Shown here: positions 32,879 through 44,329 of the stretch, piece after piece
How the letters are laid out: every line of letters begins with the position of its first letter
Position numbering within the stretch: the first letter of the stretch is position 1
DNA from: Balanoglossus misakiensis
Lineage: Eukaryota > Hemichordata
NCBI GenBank assembly: GCA_040954595.2
Contig: CM082582.2
Location: forward strand, 186,001 to 250,000
Length of the DNA: 64,000 bases
Reading direction: 5' to 3'
Notes under the pieces: generated by a model
Told to the model about the DNA's origin: nothing
The model's input: the letters and a program-made list of their open reading frames with translations, nothing else
Databases searched by the model: none
Position numbers and translations under genes: made by a program

Positions 32879-33001
32879 CGCCACATGCATGGCCATCTTC
32901 CAGCAGATAGAATCCTGGTCTGCAAGCGCAGAGATAACTACCATGGGTATTCTGACAACAGTGTTGACATGCATTTCCACCACTGTGACATTCATTCATA
33001 T
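32879..33001 (-). CDS. Calcium-binding EGF exon (copy A)
   Basis: A 123-nt exon with acceptor ttccag and donor GGCG|gtatgt. It encodes MNECHSGGNACQHCCQNTHG, SYLCACRPGFYLLEDGHAC. The six cbEGF cysteines plus one extra (CC) are present, together with the calcium-binding consensus (N-E at the start, N-T-x-G-S-Y in the middle). No lesion. This is the first extracellular-type exon after the MED25-like exons on the same strand. Confidence 0.85.
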
Positions 33002-33935
33002 CTGGAAGGTAAGAAGAAATTAGAAATTATTTACAAGCATTACATTATTCAAGATAAGCCTACTCTTGACTACTGGAATCTCACACCAAAGACACCTGGG
33101 CTCAGATTTATAACAAGATGGGGATAATTTGTCTCAATTTGATCATTTGAGACAAAATATCCCCAAACTTATATATTGTCGATGTAACATTATAATATAG
33201 TTATATCACTGTCAGGCATTTATGTCCTACAGTCAAGCGGTTTTAGGCACCTGCAGTCATTTTGATGGAGTTGGTTTGAATCCCACCAGTGCCAGAAGTG
33301 TGAGATGGTCAACTGGACTTGAGGCGTTTGAGTTCAACCAAACTTTATTTCTAAGTCTAGGAACTGCATGCACCAACTAAGGCCTACAAAATGGCTTCTG
33401 GATTGAAGAGAACTCACAAACACATGCAATCACTTTTATAGGAGTAAACAGGTGTTAAAATAACATGTAAATTTTAGAGTTTTTTTTTGTTTAATAAGAT
33501 TTGTATACAAATTCTATTTCTGAGTCTTACATAGTGATGACCTTTTGTCATGCATTGATGTCATGCAACCACTCACTAATTACACACATGTGTTGGTGAG
33601 TATCTACAACCACATGTTGAACCTCTTTAAATTGGACACCTGCAATCCAAACAATTTCTTCAGTCCCTTTGGTGTTAGACGGGTTTGACTGTACTTGAAA
33701 GTGCAGTTGATATACAGAACAAAATGCTAAAAATAGAAATTGCAGACACAGTGACCCTTTAAAGGCCCTGCTCAACAGTTGCGTGCTAACACAAAGGATT
33801 TCTTATTTGTCTTCATTGTTCTGCCCTGAGATTGAGAAAATGGCCTTTAATATGTAAAGTGTCAGTTGCAGGTGCATGGCAGTACAATTGACATGATCCT
33901 TTAATTTTACAGTGCAATTATAAGATAATACTTAC
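33002..33935. other. Spacer between MED25-like and cbEGF exons (copy A)
   Basis: 934 bp with no recognisable continuation of the MED25 ACID domain. Copy B lacks about 850 bp of it, leaving only 82 bp between the two exons. Confidence 0.5.
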
Positions 33936-34043
33936 AAATCCTCCAGACATTATTCTGAAGAGAGATATGTATGCTTCCTGGCTGTTATTCACAAACTGGA
34001 ACTCCACAGTGCGTGAGTTTTGAAACATGGCACCAAGTGATTG
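33936..34043 (-). CDS. MED25: MED25-like ACID domain exon 2 (copy A)
   Basis: A 108-nt exon with acceptor ccccacag and donor TTT|gtaagt, in phase 0. It encodes QSLGAMFQNSRTVEFQFVNN and SQEAYISLFRIMSGGF. This closely follows the human MED25 ACID segment around LGPLFRNSRMVQFHF and LYRIMGNGF. ACID is the activator-interacting domain of this Mediator subunit, acting in the nucleus. The exons before and after it that should complete ACID were not found, so the gene looks partial. Confidence 0.8.
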
Positions 34044-34575
34044 CTGTGGGGAAAAAAATTGACTCCAATCACCATCCCTTGTGCAGGCAAAAGATCATGA
34101 TATTGCCCTCGCTAACATGTGTTATTATTTAAATATTTCACCTCTACTTATGCAATGAATTAATGAATACAAAGTGTTGTAGGTCATCCAACATGAGAAT
34201 GTCACTAACAAAATTATCATTGAGTTTCAAATCCCAAGTAACAGTGGACTTATATAGTTTATCACCCAGATGAATTTTTTTATCTAAATCTGCTCCTGTC
34301 GTATAAGGTTGCTTTGTTAAGACATACAAAGGGAAATGATTGCATTGCATGTACACTGTGTGCCTCTGGATGAAAGACCAATCTGTGTATTTCCTTGATG
34401 GGTACTACCACACGTTGTTCAGCCAAGCTCATAATTTGTGTAATGTGTACCCTCCAAAGATACATCTGGAAGCACCCTAAAAAATGCTCACTATCCAACA
34501 TGATCCAACCACAATAACCCCATTGACCTACAGTCAATTGTTTTAATTAGTTATTTGTATGTGAGCTGTACACAC
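34044..34575. other. Stretch where a MED25 ACID exon is expected
   Basis: About 45 ACID residues should be encoded between the flanking exons but I do not recognise them. A 70-codon minus ORF (34144-34356) is conserved in copy B but matches nothing I know. Confidence 0.4.
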
Positions 34576-34744
34576 CTCTTGCCATTCCAAGGCTCCGTGC
34601 CAAACAACACTTTTCTGCTGTTGTTGTTGTTGTTGTTTTTGTTGTTGTGGATCAACTTGCTGCTGGTGAGTCAACTTGATGCACTTGAGCTGTAGAGGGC
34701 ACTGGTATGTCCAGATCCATCGGTAGTGAAGTACTGGTATTAGC
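34576..34744 (-). CDS. MED25: MED25-like ACID domain exon 1 (copy A)
   Basis: A 169-nt exon with acceptor attacag and donor GAG|gtgtgt. It ends HQQQVDPQQQKQQQQ with a short glutamine run, then SVVWHGALEWQE, matching the start of ACID in MED25 (VWSGVLEWQE). Upstream, the more protein-like linker reading (NTSTSLPMDLDIPVPST) is in another frame, so there is probably a frameshift before the glutamine run, shared by copy B. Confidence 0.75.
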
Positions 34745-34854
34745 CTGTAATAACACATACAATCATGACTGTAAATAATTCTGTATTATATTATATCATG
34801 CTACCGTCCACAATTCTGATTGGACGAGAGCTCAATCCAGCGATGCTAAAATTA

Positions 34855-34998
34855 AGCAATAAAACATCCCTAGCCATGGTGTACCACGAGATTTTGACCA
34901 GTTCACAACATATACGCAAGAGCGATAGCGAGTGCGTATATGGAGTTGAACTGGTCAAAATCTCGTGGTATACCATGGCTGGGGGTGTTTTAATGCTA
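34855..34998. repeat. Foldback hairpin element, truncated (copy A)
   Basis: Arms AGCAATAAAACA, GCCATGGTGTACCACGAG and GATTTTGACCAGTTCA fold around a loop GCGATAGCGAGTGCG. The longer element intact in copy B (53427-53812) is cut off here at about 35080. Confidence 0.85.
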
Positions 34999-35609
34999 TT
35001 ATATTATGCCAGTATATTGAAACTTTGCATAAAACCTTTTAAAAAGGCATTTTCTTTGACTATGATATATGACTGTGGTAAATAAAAATATTACAACCAT
35101 TTTACGGAAGTACCGATTTAGGGTAATGAAAATTTTAACAACCACAAAAAAGGTGTTCTACATCACCACAATATGATGAATTGGTTGTCAATGGCCATGT
35201 AAACAAGTTGTATATTTGTCCTTTGAACTTTAGAATCTGGATTGTATGATTTCAAATATTTGCTTAGCAACAGATACCCAAGCAGTCACGCAGTTACACC
35301 CATTGGAAAATTGTATCACCCACACCAAGGTGGGTGGAAGTTGGTCCTGGTGCTTTTTTTCCCATGATTCAAATTACAGTAAATGCCATATTAGAAATTC
35401 TGCCAACTTTCCCTCGATTTTGTAAAAAAATATGATGACTTATACATGACAAATATTTTTTTTTCTGAAAGAGTGACCTCAAAGCTACCAAATTATGTAG
35501 AAATTACCTGGACCGGATTTTCCCTTTAAGGATAGATTGTTCAAGACAAAAGTAATGGCTTGAATAGAATATTACATGCACATTTCTATTAAGGACACCT
35601 CTGTATTAA

Positions 35610-36139
35610 AGGGACAAAGTCTCTCTCTCGCTGCCCTTTTTTCCATTAATAATGTTTGATACAAGACACTGTTTATGTTAATGTACATGTGTATATGTAG
35701 TAAATAAACGTTCAACCATACACAACTTCCATCCCGCGTGTATGATATGGGAGTAAAAACTCACCCAAAACGAATAAATGGTAGAGACTGATTATTCATT
35801 TTGGCGAGTTTTTTCACTCATGTCCACAAGCAGTATATATGTTACTTTTTATCTACTTTCTGGGGGCATTGCAGGGTTGTTCTTCATTAAGTTTTTGGGA
35901 TTTTTTTTTCTTTTGTGTCTTTTTTTTATGGCGTTGTTTCTGGGTTTGTTTTGTATGTTTTTTTACAGTATGGGCATACGGCCTGAATTAAAGAATAAAT
36001 AAATAAATAAATATACTTTGTGTGTGGTTGAATATTGATTCACTATATATCCACATGTAGAATAACATAAATAGTGTCTTGTATCAAATATAATTAATGG
36101 AATAAGGGGCAGCGATCGGGAGAGAGAGCCTGTATCCCT
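35610..36139. mobile_element. TTAA-flanked MITE (GGGACAAAGTCTCTCTC family), copy A
   Basis: TTAA at 35606-35609 and 36140-36143 flanks inverted ends AGGGACAAAG / ATCCCT. The interior is enlarged by a retroposon absent from copy B. Confidence 0.82.
35840..36013 (+). mobile_element. Retroposon 3' end with AAAT tail (A only)
   Basis: About 170 bp ending GGGCATACGGCCTGAATT and (AAAT)n, inserted at a TATATA site in the MITE. Copy B keeps the empty site at 58681-58688. It resembles a LINE or SINE 3' end. Confidence 0.7.
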
Positions 36140-36338
36140 TTAAGGACATGTTGTGTGATCCCAGAGGTGCCCTTACTAGGCAGGTTTCAATGTACTTCAC
36201 ATGTGAGTTGTACTTTACTGTCGGTATGGAATCATTTCCTGGTTGACATGGTGAGCTTTACATACAGATAAACCACCTCAAAAAGTGGGGGCTATAACTA
36301 GAGAATGATCTTTAACCTCAGAATTTTACCATAATTAC

Positions 36339-36437
36339 CTTGAATATCGTAAACTCTTCATATCGTCAAATAACTGCACTGCAGTACTTAGACCTTCTGA
36401 AATCATACTGTATTTCTCACCTGCTCCTGACAAAAAT
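36339..36437 (-). CDS. MED25: MED25-like VWA domain exon (copy A)
   Basis: A 99-nt exon with acceptor atttcag and donor AAG|gtaatt. It encodes [20 protein letters not shown] and [13 protein letters not shown], matching the MED25 VWA segment around [20 protein letters not shown]. The VWA domain anchors MED25 to the Mediator tail. Exons on either side of this VWA segment were not recognised. Copy B at 59012 differs by a few bases. Confidence 0.82.
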
Positions 36438-36740
36438 CTGAAATACAACACAGTACAATTATTTAACAACAGGTGTATGTAAACAATGTCTACTCCGATT
36501 GTAGACAGATTTGGTTAAACATTTTACGAAACATTTAAAGGTAGGAACCTCTAATAAAAGCCAGTGAGTCAAAGGACAAAACTGAGACTTTGAAACAGTA
36601 ACCCATTGCCAAGTGTGACAGGGTGATGCGATCAGGCTAATAAAGGAGTTTTAATTTACCTTAGTATACTAAATTTAGAATAAACGAAAAAATCTACGAT
36701 TAAAAAACAACTGTTACAACGGGTTGGCGAAAACAAATAT

Positions 36741-37916
36741 AAGGAACCCCCCCCCTCCCCCCCAAAAAAAAACAAATGTGGTAAAGGGGTCCAACATTTT
36801 GCACACCATCACTTTTCGGCAGTCAGTCTGCATTCAAGCCAAAGGAGCAAACCTAATTGCAAGAAATACCACGACAATACTAACCGTATAGTAAATAGGT
36901 GAACAAGTATCTTCAGGGTGGCTAAAACAAAAAGATTACCCCCCCCCCCCAAGACATGATGGAAGGTTCCAAAAATTTGAATCCCATCATTTTAGTTCTG
37001 GTGGAGCCCCATTGAAACCAAAACATCAAAGAAAAATAATATTTTTAGCAAAATATTGTATGAGAAGGGAGTAAATCGGCCAACAAACAACTTCGGAGTG
37101 GCCAAAATGGAAGTGCCCCCCCCCCAATAAAAAATGATGGGGGGCCTATAATTTGCACCCTATTATTTTTGGCCAGGTGGGTCCCCTCCAAAGCAAAAAC
37201 AACAAAAACAAATTAATTGTAGCCCAAATTCCCATGATAATAGAGTAAATAGGCCAACAAACAACTTCGGAGTGGCCAAAATGGAAGTGGCCCCTCCCCC
37301 AAATAAAAAATGATGGAGGGGCCCTATAATTTGCACCCAATTTTTTTTGGCCAGGTGGGTCCCCTCCAAGGCAAAAACCAAAAAAATAAATTCATTGTAG
37401 CCCAAATTCCCATGATGATAGAGTAAATAGGTGAACAAATATCCTCGAGTGACCACAACAGAAGAGACCCCCCGAAAAAAATTGATGGAGGGGCCCTAAA
37501 AATTGCACCCCATGATTTTTGGGTAGTTGGGTCTCCATTGAAGCCAAACAGCAAAACAAAAAACAATTTTAGCACAAAAATCCTACGGGAATATACATCA
37601 TACCACAAAATGGAAGTACCCCCCCCCCAGAAAAATATGATGGAGGGCCCTTAAAATTGCACCCCATCATTTTCGGGTAGTTGGGTCCCCATAGAAGCCA
37701 AAACAGCAAAAAAATCTATTTTAGCACAAAAATCCTACGGGAATACACATCATACCACAAAACGGAAGTACCTCCCCCCCCCCCCCAGAAAAATATGATG
37801 GAGGGGCCCTTAAAATTGCACCCCATCATTTTCGGGTAGTTGGGTCCCCATAGAAGCCAAAACAGCAAAAAAATCTATTTTAGCACAAAAATCCTACGGG
37901 AATACACATCATACCA
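36741..37916. repeat. Poly-C-rich minisatellite between duplication copies
   Basis: About seven units of 152-192 bp, each with a run of C (at about 36747, 36941, 37116, 37292, 37467, 37620 and 37772), followed by AAAATGATGGAGGGGCC, TTGCACCCCATCATTTT and GTTGGGTCCCCATAGAAGCC. Its last unit ends exactly where copy B starts. Confidence 0.9.
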
Positions 37917-38075
37917 CACTAACAGGTTTGACTGTATGTTGATCTGTGTCATGAATAGCAGACATTTACCAATGACTGATTGTACAATATATGATTTCAG
38001 TGTCACATATACATGTATAAGACACTAAGTACAAACCCATACATCTTACTTTCTCTCCAAATTGTAGATACTCAC

Positions 38076-38187
38076 AAACGCATGTATGTTGAATCCTGGT
38101 CTGCAACCACACTCTGGTAACTGGTTGGTGTGTTGCAATCTACTTGTTGGCATGGTGACCAACCAGCTTGATCGCACTCATTGTCAT
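38076..38187 (-). pseudogene. cbEGF fragment exon, frameshifted (copy B)
   Basis: Same 112-nt exon and same frameshift as 15475-15586. Two codons differ (GLSPCQQVGC there, GWSPCQQVDC here). The shared lesion predates the split of the copies. Confidence 0.65.
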
Positions 38188-38513
38188 CTGCGGGGAAAAC
38201 ACAAATATCATAAAATGTGTTAGAATGAATACATGTGAATTACAGTTTTCTTTGAGTACACATTTGAAAATATACGATAAGAGAGCAAAATTGTGTGAAA
38301 CTTAATAAATATCATCTGGCATATTATAACTTGGTCATTACATATGTTTATCTGTACCAGTACTGTATACTGATAAACAAACAATGTAGTAACCACATTA
38401 CATTTAACAAGGTAGTGTTTGAAAGCCAAAAATATCATGCACGAGACAACAAACTCATTTTTTGGCTCCGAAGTGTAAACAGGGGAGTCTGTCAAGTTGG
38501 GTATGAGCTACTA

Positions 38514-38673
38514 GTAGGCAACTTTCAGTCTCGAGAGACTATGGCATGATGCACTATGATTTAAAACAGCTTCGTGAGTGGCTTGTCAGACCAATACGGG
38601 AATGACAATCCTTCCTGCAGTTGGAGCACAAGAACTCTGATGCAGCAGTTTCAGTTGCGCACTGCATCTTTCG
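38514..38673. repeat. 160-bp insertion (B only)
   Basis: A precise extra segment GTAGGCAACTTTCAG...CATCTTTCG relative to copy A, containing the palindrome GTCTCGAGAGAC. No target duplication visible. Confidence 0.75.
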
Positions 38674-38930
38674 CCGTCTGTCAAACTACTTCCATCCGTC
38701 AAGAATTCATACCATTTTCTAGTAGGGGTGTTTTTGGCGGTGGTGTGTAGCTTTGAGGTGTTGCGGAAGAATTGGAACAGGGGCAGAAATCGGAACGGAT
38801 TAGCCAGCAGTGTTTTTGCTACCCGCGAGAAAAAAGTTTGGCGAGACGATTTTCATACAAATTAGTCAAACTTGCGAAGCACTGCTATCTAACATCGTCG
38901 TTTGTTTTGACATGATCAACTTGCCATGAT

Positions 38931-39504
38931 TAGACTGTCGACAGTCCCTCGCGCCTAATGTGTATCGACTCGGCGTTTCGTTCGAGGGCCGTAAGGCCCG
39001 TATCTTTTGAGGGCCGAAGGCCCGATTCGGCGTTTCGTGGTGCGATGGCCGTAAGGCCTCGGGCGTGGGCGTGGCCCGAGGGACTGTTATACCTTGTTTC
39101 GCCCTCACACGGGCACTGTGGGAAAATGCCCCTGTAAAATGATTGACAGTTAATATACGTCATAAACTCATAAACGGCAAAGATGTTTTTGTGGCGTCGC
39201 CAACGGGCACTGGGAAGTCTTTGGCGTATGAAATCGCACCTTTTCTCTTGGACAAGATCGGCGAATTTACCGAGGAACCGTCATCGATAGTTTTGGTTGT
39301 ATCGCCGCTGATTCACGCCCCCATATGCAAATTTTACTACGTCATTTTCTGCACGCATAATTAATATCAAGGCAAGGCTTACAAGCTATAACAGTCTCTC
39401 GGGCCTTACGGCCCTCGCACCACGAAACGCCGAATCGGGCCTTCGGCCCTTGCACGAAACGCCGAATCGATACACATTAGGCGCGAGGGACTGTCGACAG
39501 TCTA
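38931..39504. mobile_element. TIR transposon carrying a helicase exon (B only)
   Basis: 574 bp. Inverted ends TAGACTGTCGACAGTCCC continue for about 120-160 bp with iterated GGGCCGTAAGGCCC and CGGCGTTTCG motifs. The 8-bp target duplication GCCATGAT (38923-38930 and 39505-39512) is single in copy A at 16161-16168. The TAG..CTA ends and 8-bp duplication fit a hAT-like superfamily. No transposase is present; the central 295 bp is captured sequence. Confidence 0.92.
39150..39313 (+). pseudogene. Captured RecQ-like helicase exon fragment
   Basis: After an acceptor-like ttgacag the frame reads NIRHKLINGKDVFVASPTGT, GKSLAYEIAPFLLDKIG, SSIVLVVSPLI. This contains the nucleotide-binding motif I (PTGTGKS) and motif Ia (VVSPLI) of RecQ/DEAD-type superfamily 2 helicases. 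Homology stops abruptly after VVSPLI, so only the first ATPase segment is present. It lies inside the TIR element, as in Pack-type transposons that capture host exons. It cannot be an active helicase. Confidence 0.82.
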
Positions 39505-40721
39505 GCCATGATCAGTGCACTACAATGCGTGAAAGTGGACCGCTGTTCTGTTCATTGATCATCACCCCCTGTATCATGAACATTGTATAGCAATCCATTG
39601 AATTCAGCTCTTCCAGCTAGTGGCCGCACTCGCTTGATTTCCTGTGTGTGTCTCTGGGGACACAAATAATGCATATGCGTCTTTTTCTAATTTGCATATT
39701 TTGAATGGGTTAGGTGTGCCCTGACTTGAATGCGTCAAGCATACAGGTTGTTATGGAAGTTTCTTTTTAGAACCACTAGTGTTAGTCTGTGGGCCCAACC
39801 AGCAAAAAAGGTTCTAGAAATGGTATTATGTTGTATAGGCATTTTGTTCTACATGAAATTAGCTGGAAATGACGGGTGGGAAACTATTGATGTGAAATCA
39901 GGTCACTTCTACCGAAAATGATGGACCAGAGAGCAATGACTATTTTAATTTATTTCATATACTATGTTCACAACTGCTATGCTCCCATAAACTGGGGAAA
40001 CTAAATGATTGTACTTTCTGTTTGGACAATTCATGTATTTTTTTCGCTACCACCTACACTACTATAGTCAGCACATGACAGTATATACTTGAATATGGAT
40101 AAATTTTATCAAAACACTTCAGCTGATCTTGAATGCTGTCTGATATTTTTTTTTTCCAAATGTATTTCTTTCACTTTTAGACTAGTACTTCTGCTTGCAC
40201 TGTTTTTTTCAAAACACATTTCTCATAGTTGCACTGGTGCAATTTGATATGACATACACAATGAATTCCATCAGTATAACATAAGATACAGAATCTGAGA
40301 GGGAAATGACAATATATTTGTGTGAGGCCATTTGTGAGTGCAGGCCATTTTTAAGACTTAATTTAAAACAGTTATTAGAGCCCAGGACAAGTGGTTTTTC
40401 CCCCTGTCAAGCACCCACCTTATCAGGCTGCATTCAATATTACATGAGCAAATCAGTTCAGCATTTCACTGTGGTGTTTGCACTGTTCTCCAAACATTCT
40501 GCTCGTCATCCACTACACACTGAGAGAGCACCAAGTGTCCTTGACGCTATATTTTTAATTTCTAACTATGGAAAGTGCCTGATAACTTTAAATTATTTTC
40601 TTTTTTAACATGGTGACTGACTGTAATCTCTGCAACTTACAACTTCTGTAAGCACCCTTTTGTGGCAGGAAATGCAAAGCCATTGTTAGCCTATACCCTC
40701 CCCACTCAAAAAAAAACTTAC

Positions 40722-40841
40722 CTAAACAATTGACATGATCTGCACTCAGAGAAAAACCATCATCACCACAACTACAGCTGAATCCACCCTCTGCATTGTG
40801 ACAACCTCCAGCACAAACAGAATCTGAACACTCATTCACAT
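40722..40841 (-). CDS. Calcium-binding EGF exon (copy B)
   Basis: 120 nt, identical in structure to 17379-17498: VNECSDSVCAGGCHNAEGG, FSCSCGDDGFSLSADHVNC. The last residue before the donor changes from serine to leucine (TCA to TTA). Acceptor and donor intact; no lesion. Confidence 0.85.
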
Positions 40842-41168
40842 CTGAAAACAGAAAACAAAAACATCCATTGTAATTATTCAAGTCAATACCTATCCTCCCT
40901 TCCTTTAAAAATTTTCTTAAATTGAACAAATTCACATGGCTTTGAAATTAAGTATTAACAGTGATATTTCTAATATTTCTAACAGGCCTGACTTTTCTAA
41001 ACGTTCAGTTTCTTTGTGGATTTGTAGAAATGATGTACAAACTGAGCTGTCAGGTCATACCTGTTTGTGCTTTGGCATGAACACATATCCCAGAATGCCC
41101 TACAGGGTTGGCAAAGAAATTGATAAACTCTTCACCTAAAATTTCAAACTCGTAGATCTTAATTATAT

Positions 41169-41568
41169 AGATTCTCACACTCCTGGCATGCTGAGAGTGT
41201 GGGATCAGAGTGTAAGAACAAATCAATCCCACACACTCACTGAATCGAAAGCTGTATATGACGCGAGCGCTGATTGGATGACAAGGCGTTTTTCAATAAC
41301 GTGCGCTAAATGTTATCCAATGACAGGATAAAGAAACTACAACATGCCAGATGACAACTCAAGAGTCATTTATTCAATGTTTTAAGACGAATTTGGCTAA
41401 TTTGTGCCCGTGTGAGAAATATAATCTCATACACAAAGGACCTAGGATCATATTTCCCACACTTGTCAGGGATGTTTTGTCCCACATTCGCCTGCGGCTC
41501 GTGTGGGACAGAAAATCCCCAACTCATGTCAGAATTATGACCCCTAGTCCTTGGGAGTGTAAGATTCT
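41169..41568. repeat. TIR/hairpin element (copy B)
   Basis: Counterpart of 17825-18224 with loop ATTCGCCTGCGGCTCG. Confidence 0.75.
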
Positions 41569-42089
41569 ATTAATCTCACAACCTTAGGACCTGGGATAAG
41601 ATTTCTCAGATGAGTTGGTGAAATTTTTGCTTGTGTTAGTCAACATATACCTGATAAGTGTAAAAAATTGCATCAAGGACACAGTGGTCCCATTCAGTCT
41701 ACACGGAGTACATATACACAGTCAGATCGCACGGTGCTCATTTGCATATGAAAGTTTATCAAGCGAGCGACCGTTAACTTTCAAACAGACTGCAATAGGC
41801 CAATTTTCAAGGTGATTTTCAACTTGATTTTTATGCTCTGTTGTGCAATAAAATACCATGTTAGCTGGATAAATTACGAAAGTGATTCCCATTTTTCACT
41901 GCAGACGTAAATTTTATGAAAATCTGTCGGTAATAGTAGAAGTTTTTAACGTGTTTTCAGTGGTATGTTGGTGACCCCGAAAGAGACGTCCACAAACGTG
42001 TCAAAAATCATTTGAAAACGACCTCGGAAGTTAACCAAACTTTCCTGACAGAGAGGTCTAATATCGGTCCCGACATCCGTGAAAAGAAA

Positions 42090-42400
42090 TTAATTCGAAA
42101 TGCTATTTTCCATATTATGATGTTCAGTATCAGTGATTGGTGATGGTGATTCTAATAGTGGTGACTTATCTGTATATTTTGGGCATACCCCATACTTTTT
42201 CGATGTGGTACAGAATCCAGGGTTCCCATTATGTGGATTACTGCAGTCATTGCATTGACACGCAGGGCCACAACCATTGTGGGTCTTATAAACATTTACA
42301 ACATCTGCTATTACAAGTTGGCATCTTTTTGCAGCCACACCCTTTTGTTAGCAACTCCAAATTATTTTTCACTTTTTCTAAATTGGCATCACTGTCCCAA
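42090..42400 (-). pseudogene. CXC ORF, broken (copy B)
   Basis: The cysteine-rich tract YKTHNGCGPACQCNDCSNPH is in one frame, and the first half (GCGCKKMPTC) is in another after a one-base insertion (ataaacattt versus ataacattt). The acidic C-terminal half is removed by the 1.58-kb deletion. Confidence 0.65.
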
Positions 42401-42800
42401 ATAATATCAAGTTCGCCGTTGCTTAGTCTGTATCCATAATTATTGAATAAGGGAAACGTAACATGGCACTGATCGGCCTGGGACCATAACTGAGAGACCC
42501 AGCATGATCTTTTCCAGTGCAGTTGTAGGGCTTCAAAGGAAGGGATACATTCTTCCTCATACTGGATACGTGGCCAAATTGTTTCTCGTATATATGTAAG
42601 CCATTTGATGTGGTTATCTTTAAGACTGTTAGTGACACTGGCTACTTGTTGATAAAGTTCAAAAGGATGAGATGCATCAAATGCTTGGAAATGTTTCTTA
42701 ACATAAACACTACCTTTTAAACGTATGAAAGCGAAAATTCCATTCCCTACACTGTCTACTGTTGTGTCTATCAGTGTTCCAGGTATAAGGGTGCCACTAG

Positions 42801-43313
42801 TTATAAATTCAGGGTATTGAAAAAATGTCTTGTAGAAAGATATCTTTCCGATGCCTGCAAAGTATAGTCACAACCTGTGCATATGAACACTGTTTGAAAT
42901 ATTTTGCCTACATATTGGAGGGGAATATGTTGCAAATAAGGGTCTAAATTTAAATCTGATTTGAATTGATTCATGTCTAAATAAGTGAGATTGGATAAAT
43001 CATTATCCAGTTGTACAAATATCTCCTTTTGAACATGTTGATATAGTACTGGGAGGAGAACATGATAAGTATCGGTATCAGGGGAGTAAATAACACCTTT
43101 CTTGTAAGAGGACTGAACTGCATGAAGGATGCATCTACTGTCAGCTTCTTCATGACAAATTTTGGCTTCCCACTCAGACACAATTCCATTACTACCGACG
43201 AAAAGACTCTTGTCCCTATTTTCCCCATCAAAGCCACCTGCTGTAATGAGGACATGATCACCTTGCAGAGCCGGTACAATTATTTGTAAAGATGTGGCTG
43301 ACAAGAAGTTCAC
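42801..43313 (-). CDS. XPG/FEN-like nuclease domain ORF (copy B)
   Basis: 170 codons, with HEEADSR, SPDTD and TGCDYT motifs as in copy A; only three residues differ (K10Q, S52I and one near the end). Intact as a domain in both copies. Acts, by family analogy, on branched DNA. Confidence 0.65.
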   Translation of the reverse strand: MNFLSATSLQIIVPALQGDHVLITAGGFDGENRDKSLFVGSNGIVSEWEAKICHEEADSRCILHAVQSSYKKGVIYSPDTDTYHVLLPVLYQHVQKEIFVQLDNDLSNLTYLDMNQFKSDLNLDPYLQHIPLQYVGKIFQTVFICTGCDYTLQASERYLSTRHFFNTLNL

Positions 43314-44329
43314 TAGTTTTCTCTTGCTTGGCCTACAATTAATGTATGTTTTGAGCTAATATTATTGATTTCCTATTTTTATGCATTTGTTTGTATTTTT
43401 CCATGTTATTGGTAAAAAGTCTTCATTTCTGAAAGTGATGGGCTTACTTCTTTTAAATTTAGTATGAAGCTTCCCAATTGTTGTCTGAGTAACCATAGTT
43501 TTGTTCAAATTGTTGCAAAATTTGCATATTTATAATTTTGAGCAATATTTGCCATTTTTGGTCAATTTTTTTTTCTTTAAAACCGCATGCCAGATTGCTT
43601 TGCAATTTTGTAGGCATGTTCGTAGGTGTAACCCAAATAATATGTTGTAAAAAATGTGATATTTTCATAAATGTGTTATAGGGGAAACTTTTTCAATTTT
43701 TGTCAAAAATTGTTTTCCTGAAACTGCTTGTCATATTGCATTGACCTTTGGCAGCATGTTCCTTGTAGTGGTTGAAGTAAGGTATTGTACAATTTTGTGT
43801 TTTTGCCACTTTTGAACAAATATTTTTTTGTGAAACTGCTTGTTGATTGCTTTGAAATTTGTTTTTTCTCTGATTGCTTTGAAATTTAGGATATAATTTC
43901 ATAACACATACATGTATATGTGCAACTTTTATTCAATTCTGATATCAGAAATATTCAATATTTAGCGAGTTTTTTCTCCTAAACCAATTGTCCAGTTGTT
44001 TTGAAAGTTACTGTTTACAAGGAGTTGTTACCCCCAACTTAGACATGTTTACATAACTTCAATAAGCCAGCTGTTAGAGAGACCATGGGCTATTAAATTG
44101 TTTATTACCAGTGGCAGGTCAGTGTGTGTGTCTGTCTGTCTGTCTGTTTCAGAGCTAACTGAAAGAAGTTGCTTCTCATATGTGTTTGTACAGACAATTT
44201 TTGGTCAATTTTTTTTCTAGCACTACTTGTAAGACTGTAATGACACATGACAGTTTATTGGGCATGTTCCTTGTTAATTTTTTTTACATTCCATATTTCT
44301 ATATCGTAAGATCATATCTGCTTGCAATG

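Larger units (their letters stand above)
15316..36636. repeat. 21-kb duplication, copy A
   Basis: Aligns collinearly in direct orientation with 37917-59576. Identity appears high by eye, with few substitutions per line, and is broken by large indels. A-only: 18761-20344, about 25883-28519, 31252-32046, about 33010-33860 and about 35840-36013. Left edge is cactaacagg; right edge is gatgcgatcagg. The lesion in the cbEGF fragment is shared with copy B. Confidence 0.9.

Noticed and set aside
32511-32995. ORFs reading repeated WLQSAK and LGIVYCYGYNQLN phrases
   Set aside because: They are translations of the 65-bp minisatellite, not protein repeats.
34612-34650. CAG/CAA repeat as an unstable trinucleotide expansion
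   Set aside because: The run is short, interrupted, coding for glutamine in a MED25-like linker, and the same length in both copies.
37163-37608. Hydrophobic minus-strand ORFs resembling membrane proteins
   Set aside because: They are repeated translations of the poly-C minisatellite.
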